Source of the DNA: JBBTRP01 sp038065125
Lineage (GTDB): Bacteria; Patescibacteriota; Patescibacteriia; JACQRZ01
DNA: 64,000 nucleotides
Assembly: GCA_038065125.1 (NCBI GenBank)
Contig: JBBTRP010000006.1
Location: 23,633 to 87,632, forward strand
Direction: 5' to 3'
Notes under the pieces: model-generated
The model's database searches: none
What the model was told of the DNA's origin: nothing
Seen by the model: only the letters and a program-made list of their open reading frames with translations
Position numbers and translations under genes: made by a program
Shown: positions 44,846-54,099 of the stretch, one piece after another
Numbering within the stretch: the first letter of the stretch is position 1
How the letters are laid out: every line of letters begins with the position of its first letter

Positions 44846-44907
44846 AATGTACATTTTATCGTTAATAAAACACTCATTATGGGCGTAGAGGGATGGCTCG
44901 GCCCACT

Positions 44908-44937
44908 TTGTAAATATTCTTATCCGTAGAAGATAAA
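44908..44937 (+). promoter_or_regulatory. Weak candidate promoter before the Wzy-like gene
   Basis: In the 106-base gap 44846-44951, TTGTAA (44908-44913) and GATAAA (44932-44937) are 18 bases apart, with the predicted start about 8 bases before ATG 44952. No Shine-Dalgarno sequence or terminator hairpin is evident in the gap. Confidence 0.3.
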
Positions 44938-44951
44938 TTTGTTGAAACTGT

Positions 44952-46331
44952 ATGATGCCGCACCTTCAACTCTATTGGCGCCAAGGATCCTCCTGGTGCG
45001 GCAACGTACCCCTTCTTACGCAACGATGGTATGCACTGCTCGCATGCATGATATTGATCTTATTGCCGATCGACATCTCTCTCCCAATCCAGGCAACGAC
45101 AAGCCCTCTGGTCGGAATTACCGCATTCCTATTGGTGCCATTCATGCTTAGAAAAATAGTGGTGACGCCACTCTTAATTGCTGTCGCATTTTTTGTTGTG
45201 TACATTTTTTTTCATTCAATTTTTTTTCTCGTCTATGACATGACGCAGTATCAAATAGAGCCCCTACGCTTTTCCTCTTGGGTTCGTCAGAGCGCCGCTC
45301 TCCTTACTGGTCTGGCATTGTATCTGGTCTTTCGAAAGGTTTTCCTTTCAATCAGGTATTCACTTCTGATGCGATCCCTATCAATAGGCATAGTCCTTGT
45401 TCTGGTCGTCTCAGTATGTACTCTACTATGGAGATTGATGCCCGAGAGTATTTTTCAGCAAGTAGTAATTTTCTTCCGGGCCGACTTTCTTTCCCTGCCG
45501 GTACTCACTCAGCCGTATCGTCTCGCAGGTCTTTCTCGTGAGCCGGCCTATTTCGCATACTATATTACCCTTATTGCGCTTCCTCTCGTTTTTGCATTTA
45601 TTGAGTATAACGGAAAATTTCGTTGGAGCATTTTGTTTGTCGTTATATTTTTGATCGGGGCGCTCTGTTTAACCTTTAGTCTCACTGGGTATATCCTTTT
45701 GTTTTCAATGCTTATGCTTGGCTGTATCCTTGGGCCGAGCAGGCGTAACCTCCTACGGGTTTTATTACTCGGGATTTGTTCTCTGGCATTAGTTTTTTTT
45801 ATCGTTCCAGGAAATTACGCCCAAAAAAGCATCGATTTATTTTTTACGGGTTATTTTGAAAAATCCGAATCTTCTGCCGACCGCCTAGCAAGTCTTTCTC
45901 CTTTTTATGCAATCTTCTCCTCACCGATTGTCCTTGGGTATGGACTGGGTTCAACACCATTTCATTTTTATGATATTGTCCCCGAACCCATTGCGGCAAT
46001 AGTAACAAAATTTCAGTGGAAAGAGTATCCATCTTTTGGATCTTTAGTGGCCCGTCTATTTACGGAGACTGGCATCATCGGTCTCTTATTTTTTTTTGCC
46101 ATAGGCTCTATTGCATATTATGAGATACTGCGAATACAGAGATCTCCCTATAATGATCGTTGTCCAACAGCTCGTTTTTTTCACCTCGCGCTCATTGGTA
46201 CAGGAATTGCGTATACTACGAGTATCGGTTCGTTTGCGTTTCCCTACCTTTGGTTTTGGCTTGGTCTTATTGACGCACACTACATTCAGATAAGCGTCAG
46301 TGGTATTAACTCTCCCTATGATCATTCTTGA
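44952..46331 (+). CDS. O-antigen/polysaccharide polymerase (Wzy-like)
   Basis: The 459-residue protein has about ten or more hydrophobic segments. RLAGLSREPAYFAYYITLIALP has the EPAYFA/EPSYFA element frequent in Wzy polymerases, and LGYGLGSTPFHFYD fits the second loop of the O-antigen ligase/polymerase family. It would polymerise repeat units at the outer face of the membrane. The position between the initiating transferase and the Wzz-like gene supports this. Two ATG codons at 44952 and 44955 are possible starts. Confidence 0.75.
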   Translation: MMPHLQLYWRQGSSWCGNVPLLTQRWYALLACMILILLPIDISLPIQATTSPLVGITAFLLVPFMLRKIVVTPLLIAVAFFVVYIFFHSIFFLVYDMTQYQIEPLRFSSWVRQSAALLTGLALYLVFRKVFLSIRYSLLMRSLSIGIVLVLVVSVCTLLWRLMPESIFQQVVIFFRADFLSLPVLTQPYRLAGLSREPAYFAYYITLIALPLVFAFIEYNGKFRWSILFVVIFLIGALCLTFSLTGYILLFSMLMLGCILGPSRRNLLRVLLLGICSLALVFFIVPGNYAQKSIDLFFTGYFEKSESSADRLASLSPFYAIFSSPIVLGYGLGSTPFHFYDIVPEPIAAIVTKFQWKEYPSFGSLVARLFTETGIIGLLFFFAIGSIAYYEILRIQRSPYNDRCPTARFFHLALIGTGIAYTTSIGSFAFPYLWFWLGLIDAHYIQISVSGINSPYDHS

Positions 46332-47094
46332 ACAGGTGCATGAAGCTGATCTAGTGGCACTCTTTAGAAAAAGGTGGGTTCTAATGACTTTGGTAGGCAT
46401 TATTCAGATTGCGACAGTTGCAGTACTACTGAGCGTGCTTCCACGGGATTATGTCAGTACTGCCGAAGTTGAGGCTGGGACAAGTCCAGTAACCGGCAAT
46501 TATTTGGAGACACCGCGTGCTATCGCTGAGTTCTTTCAGTTAAATCAAACGTCAGATGCAATTCGACAAGAACTCGAAAAAAATGGTGAAAAAACTCCGG
46601 TTTCTCTCCGAGTAAAAGCGCTCGGCTCCCAAATTAAGATTGATGGTATCGGCAAGTCGCCGAGGCAGGCACAACGAATCGCGGAAGCTGGAGTGAAGAT
46701 TCTTCTTGATCGACACCGCATTCTCTCAGCCAAGGAAGAACAATCCACAAGCGCATCTTTTCAGGAGATAGACAAGAAACTCCGTGAAGCTAGAAAGGCA
46801 TCTCTACTAGCAGGTAAGAACAAAAAAAATGATACAGGACGAGATAACCTCGAGCAGAACATGCGAGATCTTGAGGTTGCAGTATATACTATCGAATACC
46901 TTCGAAGGAGCGAAGCAATGCAAAAAGATGCGACGTTTCACACAGCGATAATTACACCTCCTCAGTTACCGGGCAAACCGTCAATTATTCAACCACTCAT
47001 CGCCCTTAGTATGGCCACCATTATCGGCATGCTTTGTGCATGTATCGCAGCGATATTGGCTGATTTTTTTTTGAAACGTCCGGGACCTTTTTAG
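46318..47094 (+). CDS. Wzz-like chain-length determinant protein
   Basis: From ATG 46318 the protein has 258 residues with one N-terminal membrane segment (LMTLVGIIQIATVAVLLSVL) and one near the C-terminus preceded by PPQLPGKPSIIQPL, matching the proline-rich second segment of Wzz. The part between is helical and charged. It regulates chain length with Wzy. It overlaps the Wzy gene by 14 bases, and its stop overlaps the convergent flippase gene by 4 bases. Upstream in-frame GTG 46300 is possible but less likely. Confidence 0.75.
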   Translation: MIILEQVHEADLVALFRKRWVLMTLVGIIQIATVAVLLSVLPRDYVSTAEVEAGTSPVTGNYLETPRAIAEFFQLNQTSDAIRQELEKNGEKTPVSLRVKALGSQIKIDGIGKSPRQAQRIAEAGVKILLDRHRILSAKEEQSTSASFQEIDKKLREARKASLLAGKNKKNDTGRDNLEQNMRDLEVAVYTIEYLRRSEAMQKDATFHTAIITPPQLPGKPSIIQPLIALSMATIIGMLCACIAAILADFFLKRPGPF

Positions 47095-48536
47095 GTACTG
47101 CCCTGTATCAGGTTTCGTATGGTCACGATAACTTTTTTTTCCAAGAAAAGAAATGTGATGATGTAGATAAGCCCTGAAAAAAGAATATTGCTGATCAGCG
47201 AGATTGAAGATGTCGGCCCCCATTTGAGACCAGTAAAGAGTAATGTGGCCATCAAAAGAGATGCAATCAAACTGCTCCTCAGAGGCCGTGTATTAATAAT
47301 TATTTTTATTCGTTTTGCCAGGAAAAGAAATCCCAATATAGTTCCAATGCAAAAAGAGGTTAAAAGCGCGAGAGATGGACCCATGATTCCAAAATTCTGT
47401 ACAAGCGTAACTGAGAGCACAATATTTATTACGCCAGAGACTCCGTGGATGATAAGCGCCCCTTTTAGCTGGTTACAGGCTTGTAGAAACAGAGTAAAAA
47501 GTGTATAAAAAATTCCGAAAATTTGCATCGCAAAAAGTACAACGAGTGAGTCGTGTCCATAACTATAGCCGGTGCCATAAAAGAAGTGCAGAACCTCTTT
47601 TCCAGCAAGCGAGGCACCTATGACCATCGGCAGAGCAAGTGCAAGGGAATATCCTATTGCACTTGAGAGGGATGATTGAATTGGTTCTATAGCATCCTCT
47701 TTCCACCAACGATTAATTTTTGGCCAAAGAACAAAAGAAAACGCTGCGAGAATAATTGATGATAATGTCGAGAGTTGAAAGATGACTTTGTACGTTGATA
47801 CATCCTCATATCCAAGAAAGTGACCGATGATGAGGGCGTCAATGTGCGAGGAAAGTGCAATCATTACTGACGCTGCAAAAAACCACCCTGCTGCTTTCCC
47901 GATTTTTTTGATGTGTTTTAATGATGGAGTTTGAATCCCGAGAGAAAGGTAGCGAACCTCCAGCAGGATGCCTATTCCGAGACCGGCGCATGTCCCGACG
48001 GCAAGTGCGGTTCCGCCAAATCCCAACGCGACACCGAGTATCTGAATGAGAATTGTGATGCCCGAACTCAGCGCATTACAGGTTGAGCGTACTGATAGCT
48101 TATCCAGGCCGGTGATACCGACAACAATGGGCGCTTGTATTGATGATATTCCCAGAAGCAGTAACAGCCAAAAAAAATAACCTGTATTCGTAAAATCAGT
48201 CAGGGCGTCTTTAAAAAGAAGCAATAGACCGACCACAGCAGCACCTGCAAGAATGCGAAATAAAAGGTAGCAGCTAAAATACTTTTCTCTGTCTTCACCC
48301 TCGCTGATATATTTAATTCCGGCATTACTGAATCCGAATTCGCTTAGACTATTCAGAAGCGCGAACTGGGAAGTAAAAAGAAAGTAGGCGCCGAGAATTT
48401 CCTGGGGGAGAACACGAGAAAAAAAAATAACTTTCCCGTATCCGGCGAAGCGAAGGAGTATTTGCCAAAATATATATACGGCACTCTGCTGCGTAATGCG
48501 AAAGGCTGGGGGTAAGTTGTTTTTGATCTTATTCAA
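47091..48536 (-). CDS. Wzx-like polysaccharide flippase (second)
   Basis: The 481-residue protein has about 12-14 membrane segments. The N-terminal part with YIFWQILLRFAGYGKVIFFSRVLPQEILGAYFLF and a central DALIIGHFLGYEDVSTYKV fit the polysaccharide export/MVF superfamily. The frame opens with TTG at 48536; no Met codon follows for a long way, so a TTG start is likely. It is transcribed against Wzz and divergent from the GT-C gene at 48592, close to an AT-rich overlapping promoter region. Confidence 0.78.
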   Translation of the reverse strand: MNKIKNNLPPAFRITQQSAVYIFWQILLRFAGYGKVIFFSRVLPQEILGAYFLFTSQFALLNSLSEFGFSNAGIKYISEGEDREKYFSCYLLFRILAGAAVVGLLLLFKDALTDFTNTGYFFWLLLLLGISSIQAPIVVGITGLDKLSVRSTCNALSSGITILIQILGVALGFGGTALAVGTCAGLGIGILLEVRYLSLGIQTPSLKHIKKIGKAAGWFFAASVMIALSSHIDALIIGHFLGYEDVSTYKVIFQLSTLSSIILAAFSFVLWPKINRWWKEDAIEPIQSSLSSAIGYSLALALPMVIGASLAGKEVLHFFYGTGYSYGHDSLVVLFAMQIFGIFYTLFTLFLQACNQLKGALIIHGVSGVINIVLSVTLVQNFGIMGPSLALLTSFCIGTILGFLFLAKRIKIIINTRPLRSSLIASLLMATLLFTGLKWGPTSSISLISNILFSGLIYIITFLFLEKKVIVTIRNLIQGST

Positions 48537-48546
48537 ATGATATACT
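48517..48546 (+). promoter_or_regulatory. Candidate promoter of the second GT-C gene
   Basis: TTGTTT (48517-48522) and TATACT (48541-48546) with an 18-base spacer precede the ATG at 48592, with a leader of about 40 bases lacking an obvious Shine-Dalgarno sequence. The -35 lies inside the divergent flippase gene. Confidence 0.45.
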
Positions 48547-48591
48547 CAGCTATGCATACTTGAGGGCTCATACCACTCGCTCCCCGTAACT

Positions 48592-50055
48592 ATGTTGTTA
48601 TTCGCACTAAAAGCCATACGTGAGTCAAAAATTTTTACCCCCCTTCTTACTGCCCTCATTCTTATCGGGATTTTTTTTGTCTGCGCAGTATGGGCGTACC
48701 CCGTATTCATTGGAGACTCGTCTTATTATATTCCCCCGGCAATCAATCTGAAAGGCGGTCGAGGCTTGATTAATCAAGTAAGCGGAATTTCAACCCAAGT
48801 GGATCCAAGCGGAGAAGCACGCTTTATCTATTATCCGCCGTTATTTCAATTTGTGCTTTCGTATCTTATGCCATTTGCAAATCCATGGGGAGCATCACTG
48901 GCGATTGCACTGATGAATGCCTGCGTTATTATGGGACTCGTTGTTCTGTTTTTTCGATATGCCCGCTGCTTTCTTTTTATCGACAGTATTCTTGTAAGCA
49001 TAGCTTTTTTTGGGTTAGCGACAAGTTTCGCTCCATTTGAGGGACGCCCAGAGATATTGGCGCGAGTGATTTTTGTTTTTGGATTACTGGCTGTCACGTT
49101 CATACAATATAGGATTTATCGTATGGGAGTGTTGGGAGTGTTACTTGGGTGTATGGGTGCAACGGTTCCGGGAGGAGGGGTTCTTTTTTTTATACTTATC
49201 ACATTATATATACTTGCCACCACAAACGTACGACGTGGTGCATTTGAGATGTTTAATGTTATAGGTGTAAGCCTCGTTGTCTTTTTCTTGGTGCTTTCAT
49301 TTAGTCCATATGGAGCAGGGGAGACGCTCACAGGAATCCTCACGCACGCGAAAATTCTTGCCGAATCTGACTCTGACCGCACGGTCGCTCGTATGATTGC
49401 TCATACGATGTGGTATCCCCAGACTACTCTGTACGGGGTACTTTTTCTTATTTTTGTTATTTGTACTCTCATTCTCGTGCGTGTATTCTGGAAGCGAATA
49501 TGCAGTAAAAAAAGCTTTCTATTCATTTTGTCTCTCTTTTTTCTTTTGTGTGCAGGTTTGATTCGGCTCTCATTCGAAAGCTATGTATTTCTATTTTCAC
49601 CACTTTTTTTTATTGTGATCCTCTTTGCAAGGCAGCTAAATAAGAAGCCACTTATATTATGTGGTGTTGCAATTCTGTTTTTACTTACCAGTATAGGTTT
49701 TTTACGAACACACGTGCTCTTTATTGATTTTATGAAGAATGGAGTATCATTGTCCCAGGCGCGCTCACATTTTCAATTTATTATGACGCGGGATGCCAAT
49801 CCAATCATGGTAAGTCCGGCGTTATGGGTGCTCTCAGATGATTATGATATTCTCTCAGGCGCTCGGAGAAGTGTAGCATCTATACCTCGTACCGTTCTCG
49901 TACAACAGGCGTACTCGAGCCGAACGAAACCGCCCGTGATGCCTCGCTGCAGCCTCATTGAGAATCATTTTTCCGCGGTAGTGCCTGAGCTATTCGGGGT
50001 TCCGATTGCTCACACAACACCTGGATATGGCTTTGCAGCCTATCACTGCGAATAA
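48592..50055 (+). CDS. Multi-pass GT-C-type glycosyltransferase (paralogue of the gene at 1521)
   Basis: The 487-residue membrane protein has the first-loop motif YPVFIGDSSYYIPPAIN with the acidic GDS site, then FIYYPPLFQF, about ten further membrane segments and a C-terminal soluble tail ending IAHTTPGYGFAAYHC. All of these recur in the protein at 1521-2975, including the final ten residues with a near-terminal Cys. It likely uses a polyprenyl-phosphate sugar donor outside the membrane. Confidence 0.65.
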   Translation: MLLFALKAIRESKIFTPLLTALILIGIFFVCAVWAYPVFIGDSSYYIPPAINLKGGRGLINQVSGISTQVDPSGEARFIYYPPLFQFVLSYLMPFANPWGASLAIALMNACVIMGLVVLFFRYARCFLFIDSILVSIAFFGLATSFAPFEGRPEILARVIFVFGLLAVTFIQYRIYRMGVLGVLLGCMGATVPGGGVLFFILITLYILATTNVRRGAFEMFNVIGVSLVVFFLVLSFSPYGAGETLTGILTHAKILAESDSDRTVARMIAHTMWYPQTTLYGVLFLIFVICTLILVRVFWKRICSKKSFLFILSLFFLLCAGLIRLSFESYVFLFSPLFFIVILFARQLNKKPLILCGVAILFLLTSIGFLRTHVLFIDFMKNGVSLSQARSHFQFIMTRDANPIMVSPALWVLSDDYDILSGARRSVASIPRTVLVQQAYSSRTKPPVMPRCSLIENHFSAVVPELFGVPIAHTTPGYGFAAYHCE

Positions 50056-50058
50056 CCT

Positions 50059-50826
50059 ATGGATACATTCATAGTTTCAAAGAATGATTTTATTGTCGAG
50101 AAGTGCTTCAAAAAAAAAGTCCTAGATTTGGGTTGCCTTCGCCATGATGCATCTTTTTCCTTGGTTGACTCTCGTTGGCTCCATGGACAAATCGCGCGCG
50201 TCGCAACTGAGGTGATAGGGGTTGATTATCTTGAAAGAGAAGTCGAGAAAATTAACGCAGACGGCCGCTATACGATTCTCTGTGCAGATGTAACTAAAAG
50301 AATCCCCTTGGATGACATATTTGATGTAGTTGTTGCGGGGGATTTGATCGAGCACCTAACAAATTTTGATGGATTTTTTCAAAACATACGTCGCCTTCTC
50401 GCCCCCGGGGGAATCTTAATCATAAGCACCTGCAATCCCTTTTACCGCGAAGAATTTTTTTACACTGCGTTTAAAAACAGCATTTTTCAAAACCCCGAGC
50501 ATACCTGCTGGATAGATCCTCAATCCATGGAGCAGTTGCTGGGGAGATTTTGCTTTCAAGTTACTATGCTCGGGTTGATTAAGGATACACGCTGGAAACT
50601 GAAGGATTTTATTTCCAATGCGGTCGACAATCGTTTTGATATTCTCCAATCTCGCTGGTCACATGCGGGTCTCTTTGCTCGCGCACAGAGAAAGGCCCTC
50701 GGGGCGTTGTTTTCCCTCTACTATCTCCCCTTTTTCCTATGTATTCGTAATCCCTTGGTGCGGTATGCTGACTATCTTGTTGTTGCACAGTTGAATACCA
50801 ATAATCATGAGAATTCACGTTCATAG
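50059..50826 (+). CDS. SAM-dependent methyltransferase, class I
   Basis: The 255-residue protein has motif I VLDLGCLRHDASF (a degenerate glycine motif), VIGVDYLEREV, ILCADVTKRIPL and DVVVAGDLIEHLTNFDGFF, followed by LAPGGILIISTCNPF. The pattern is that of small-molecule or glycan methyltransferases. It starts 3 bases after the GT-C gene and overlaps the glycosyltransferase fusion by 20 bases. The acceptor is unknown. Confidence 0.75.
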   Translation: MDTFIVSKNDFIVEKCFKKKVLDLGCLRHDASFSLVDSRWLHGQIARVATEVIGVDYLEREVEKINADGRYTILCADVTKRIPLDDIFDVVVAGDLIEHLTNFDGFFQNIRRLLAPGGILIISTCNPFYREEFFYTAFKNSIFQNPEHTCWIDPQSMEQLLGRFCFQVTMLGLIKDTRWKLKDFISNAVDNRFDILQSRWSHAGLFARAQRKALGALFSLYYLPFFLCIRNPLVRYADYLVVAQLNTNNHENSRS

Positions 50827-52987
50827 CGACTGCTATACATTTGGCGGATCAGAAAATGCACTCCTTACATTGTTTCGAATTGAATCACTGAAGTCGCACA
50901 GCCTGACATTTTCCTATCCCTCGTTTCCCTACTACGCTCAAGCCTGCATTCAAAAAACCCCAGGTATTTCAATGCGAAGATTCCCCCTATTCCTTCCGGA
51001 CTTTTCAAAATGGTCTTATTGGCTGCGCATGCATCACGCCCCCCGAATTTGCTTGTATGGAGGCGGGGTGTTGATGTACGCGCTTGATTATTTTTACCTA
51101 ACATTTTTCTTTGATGTTGCTCAGTGCTACCTTCTCTTAAAAGCCATCAAGCCTGACGTTCTGTATATTAACAGCGGAGGATACCCCGGGGCCGTTTCTT
51201 GTCGCGCCACTGGAATAGCAGGACTACTCGCAGGTGTTAAGATAATCTATTTTCATGTCAATAGCATGCCGAAGCCCGCTCCCGCATTATTCGAACGGCT
51301 CGTTGACCGCCTGCTGATTGAGAATGTGTGTCGTTTTATTACAGCCTCCCACGCCGTAGCCGAGGCGCTTTCTCGACAGCGGAGAATTCCACCAGCGCAC
51401 GTACAGACAATTCATAACTCTTTTCACGAGGTTGAGCCAAATGTGTGCAGGAGAGAGGAGATACGATTGCGCCATGGCATCTCAGACGAAACAATCCTTT
51501 TCGGTGTTGTCGGCGAGTTGATTGAGCGAAAGGGGTATAGGGTCGTATTTGATGCGCTTCATCAATTAAAAAAAGAAGACCAGATTACCCATCTCTCTCT
51601 TTTGGTTATTGGTTCAGGAAAGTTACTGTCAACGTTGAAGAAACTCGTTCAAGTGCACGGACTTGGCTCCACGGTGACGTTTGTCGCTCATACGGATCGA
51701 ATTCACGACTACTATCAGGCGATCGATGTACTGATCATGGCGTCGCTGCATTCAGAAGATTTACCCTATGTGATTCTTGAGGCGATGGCTGCGGGAAAGC
51801 CGGTCATCGGGAGTGCGGTTGCGGGTATTCCCGAGCAAGTAATTCATGGTGTGAATGGTTTGTTGGTTGATCCCGGTGACTTCCTCGGACTCTCGGAGGC
51901 AATGATTTTTTTTAAAAAAAATTTTGATGCGGTAAGGTCAATGGGTGCGAAAAGTAAAGAACTGTATCATTCAAAATTTCATCAAAGTATCGCAATTCCT
52001 CAGATTGAACAATTGTTTTTCAATAAGAAAGAACAGGTGTGCGTATCGGTGATTATCACCACGTATAATCGCTCATACTACTTGTCGCTCGCTCTTCAGT
52101 CGGTTCTCTCGCAAACATATTCTAATCTCGATATTATCGTCCTCGACGACGGATCGTCGGATGAAACAGCATTGATCGTGAAGAAGATTGATGATCCGAG
52201 GATTCGTTTCCGTACCCAGGAGCATAGTGGTAGGCCCGCCCTCCTAAGGAATAGGGGTATGCGTGAAGCGAAGGGAGAGTACATCGCCTTTCTCGATGAC
52301 GATGACGTATGGCGACATGATAAGATACAAAAACAGATTTCCTATCTGAATGAGCACCCTCAGTTTCAGGTTGTATACTCTGACTGTATGGTAATAAATC
52401 AATTTGGACATGAAAAGGGGATTATGCCGAATTATGCATTAAGAAAAAAGGGGGACGTAATCAATGATCTATTGAAGGGAAACTTTATCCCATGTCCAAC
52501 GGTTCTCTTTTCGCGGTCGTTGCTTTCTTACTCTCTCATTTTTCCGGAATCACCAGAAATGAAGGCGGTGGAGGATTATCACTTTTGGCTTCAGTTGGCG
52601 CGAGTAGCTCTTTTTGGATATATCGCTCAGCCGCTTGCGTATTATCGTATTCATTCGCATGGCATAAGCACGAGCCTCAATTATCCCTGTCTCAGAAAAA
52701 GAGTCCTTGAGAATATGTTGTCAAACCCACTATGGAGTGATTTTTATCGGCATATTGAGACACATATTCGGAAGCTCGCAGTGGCCGAGGCATTTTTTCA
52801 ATGGAGCCACGGTTGCGGCAAGGAGGCTCGGCTGAGCATCATGAAGTATGTGCGAAATCCCACGGCAAATCTATTCACTGCCGGAGCGGCATTCTTTTTG
52901 TATGCCGTCAGTTTTTTACCGTGTACCCCCTTTACCGAGATATGTAGATGTGCTGTGCGACTCAAAGAGATTTTAAAGCTATGGTAA
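50807..52987 (+). CDS. Bifunctional glycosyltransferase, GT4-GT2 fusion
   Basis: The 726-residue protein joins two transferases. Residues about 1-400 are GT-B/GT4: FGVVGELIERKGYRVVFDAL, LLVIGSGKLLSTLKKL and SEDLPYVILEAMAAGKPVI. Residues about 405-660 are GT-A/GT2: CVSVIITTYNRSYYLSLALQ, VLDDGSSDETALIV and AFLDDDDVWRHDKI. The two active sites should add two successive sugars. The ORF is continuous with no frame break. Confidence 0.85.
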   Translation: MRIHVHSDCYTFGGSENALLTLFRIESLKSHSLTFSYPSFPYYAQACIQKTPGISMRRFPLFLPDFSKWSYWLRMHHAPRICLYGGGVLMYALDYFYLTFFFDVAQCYLLLKAIKPDVLYINSGGYPGAVSCRATGIAGLLAGVKIIYFHVNSMPKPAPALFERLVDRLLIENVCRFITASHAVAEALSRQRRIPPAHVQTIHNSFHEVEPNVCRREEIRLRHGISDETILFGVVGELIERKGYRVVFDALHQLKKEDQITHLSLLVIGSGKLLSTLKKLVQVHGLGSTVTFVAHTDRIHDYYQAIDVLIMASLHSEDLPYVILEAMAAGKPVIGSAVAGIPEQVIHGVNGLLVDPGDFLGLSEAMIFFKKNFDAVRSMGAKSKELYHSKFHQSIAIPQIEQLFFNKKEQVCVSVIITTYNRSYYLSLALQSVLSQTYSNLDIIVLDDGSSDETALIVKKIDDPRIRFRTQEHSGRPALLRNRGMREAKGEYIAFLDDDDVWRHDKIQKQISYLNEHPQFQVVYSDCMVINQFGHEKGIMPNYALRKKGDVINDLLKGNFIPCPTVLFSRSLLSYSLIFPESPEMKAVEDYHFWLQLARVALFGYIAQPLAYYRIHSHGISTSLNYPCLRKRVLENMLSNPLWSDFYRHIETHIRKLAVAEAFFQWSHGCGKEARLSIMKYVRNPTANLFTAGAAFFLYAVSFLPCTPFTEICRCAVRLKEILKLW

Positions 52988-54099
52988 AGAATATTGTTTT
53001 TCATGTAAGTTCTGCGCGGGCAATAGGAGGAGGTGAGCGAATAGCAGTCGCGCTCTCTCGGGGTTTAAAGGATACCTATGATTTTATGATTCTTGCGCCT
53101 GCCGGAGACTACTTTCGCGAATGCAATCAGCGTGGGTATCGAACATGCTCTCTCGGATCCGGAGCATTTTTTTCTTCCATAAAAAACCTGTATGTTCTTG
53201 TAGTACAGTACAAGCCGTCCATCATCCATTGCCACGGAACTCGTGCGGCTGTATGGGGGCGCCTGGTCCGTATTCTTATCCGCAAGAGCCATCGCCCATG
53301 TCTGGTGTATACTGTGCACGGATTTCATGCAGCACGAACAAGAACGCTCAAAGCGAGGATTACACTACTCCTCGAGCACTTTCTCAACCGTTGGGCCGAC
53401 AGTATTGTGGCAGTGAGTCCGTCTGATAAAAAGGAGCTTATCAGACACTATGGATCAGGAAAAATTAGGAGAATTGCGAATGGGATTTCACTCTTATCGA
53501 AGAGTTCCGGAGAAAATTATTCAAGTCAAGAGAGTGGCCGCCTGATTGTTGGCTCGATTGCTCGACTTGAGTTTCCGAAAGATTTTACAACACTTATTCA
53601 TGCATTCAAATTGGTACTCAAAGTAAATCCAAAAGCCGAGCTCCATATCGTCGGCTCCGGATCCCTTGAAGGCGATATTCGCAAACAGATTCGCGAATGC
53701 GGCCTTGGAAGGGCAGTATTTTTGCTGGGTTTTCAGTCTGACATAGCATCTTTTTTGAGTCGATGCGACGTGATTGTACTTTCTTCTCGGTGGGAGGGAA
53801 TGCCACTTGTCCTACTCGAGGCAGGGATGGCATCAAGGCCGGTTATAGGATCGAATGTACCCGGTATTTGTGATAGTATCCTTGATGGAGAAACCGGATT
53901 TTTTTTCAGATTCGGAGACCCGCAAGACTTGGCAGATAAGATCTGCAATTTTTCCAATGTAGAGTGTTGCAGGGTGATGGGCCAAAATAACTATGCGTAT
54001 ATTTCGAAGAATTTTTCAGAACAAACTATGCTCCAAAAGTATGCAGATCTGTATACTGATATGCTGCGGCAGATGGCATTATCGCAGGAAAACCAATGA
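52981..54099 (+). CDS. Glycosyltransferase family 4 (GT-B)
   Basis: From ATG 52981 the protein has 372 residues starting NIVFHVSSARAIGGGERIAVAL. The second half holds VGSIARLEFPKDFTTLIHAF, LHIVGSGSLEGDIRKQI and SRWEGMPLVLLEAGMASRPVI with the EX7E motif. The first ATG at 52948 would overlap the fusion gene for 40 bases without extra homology; 52981 overlaps only the last 7 bases. Cytoplasmic retaining transferase, donor unknown. Confidence 0.83.
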   Translation: MVKNIVFHVSSARAIGGGERIAVALSRGLKDTYDFMILAPAGDYFRECNQRGYRTCSLGSGAFFSSIKNLYVLVVQYKPSIIHCHGTRAAVWGRLVRILIRKSHRPCLVYTVHGFHAARTRTLKARITLLLEHFLNRWADSIVAVSPSDKKELIRHYGSGKIRRIANGISLLSKSSGENYSSQESGRLIVGSIARLEFPKDFTTLIHAFKLVLKVNPKAELHIVGSGSLEGDIRKQIRECGLGRAVFLLGFQSDIASFLSRCDVIVLSSRWEGMPLVLLEAGMASRPVIGSNVPGICDSILDGETGFFFRFGDPQDLADKICNFSNVECCRVMGQNNYAYISKNFSEQTMLQKYADLYTDMLRQMALSQENQ

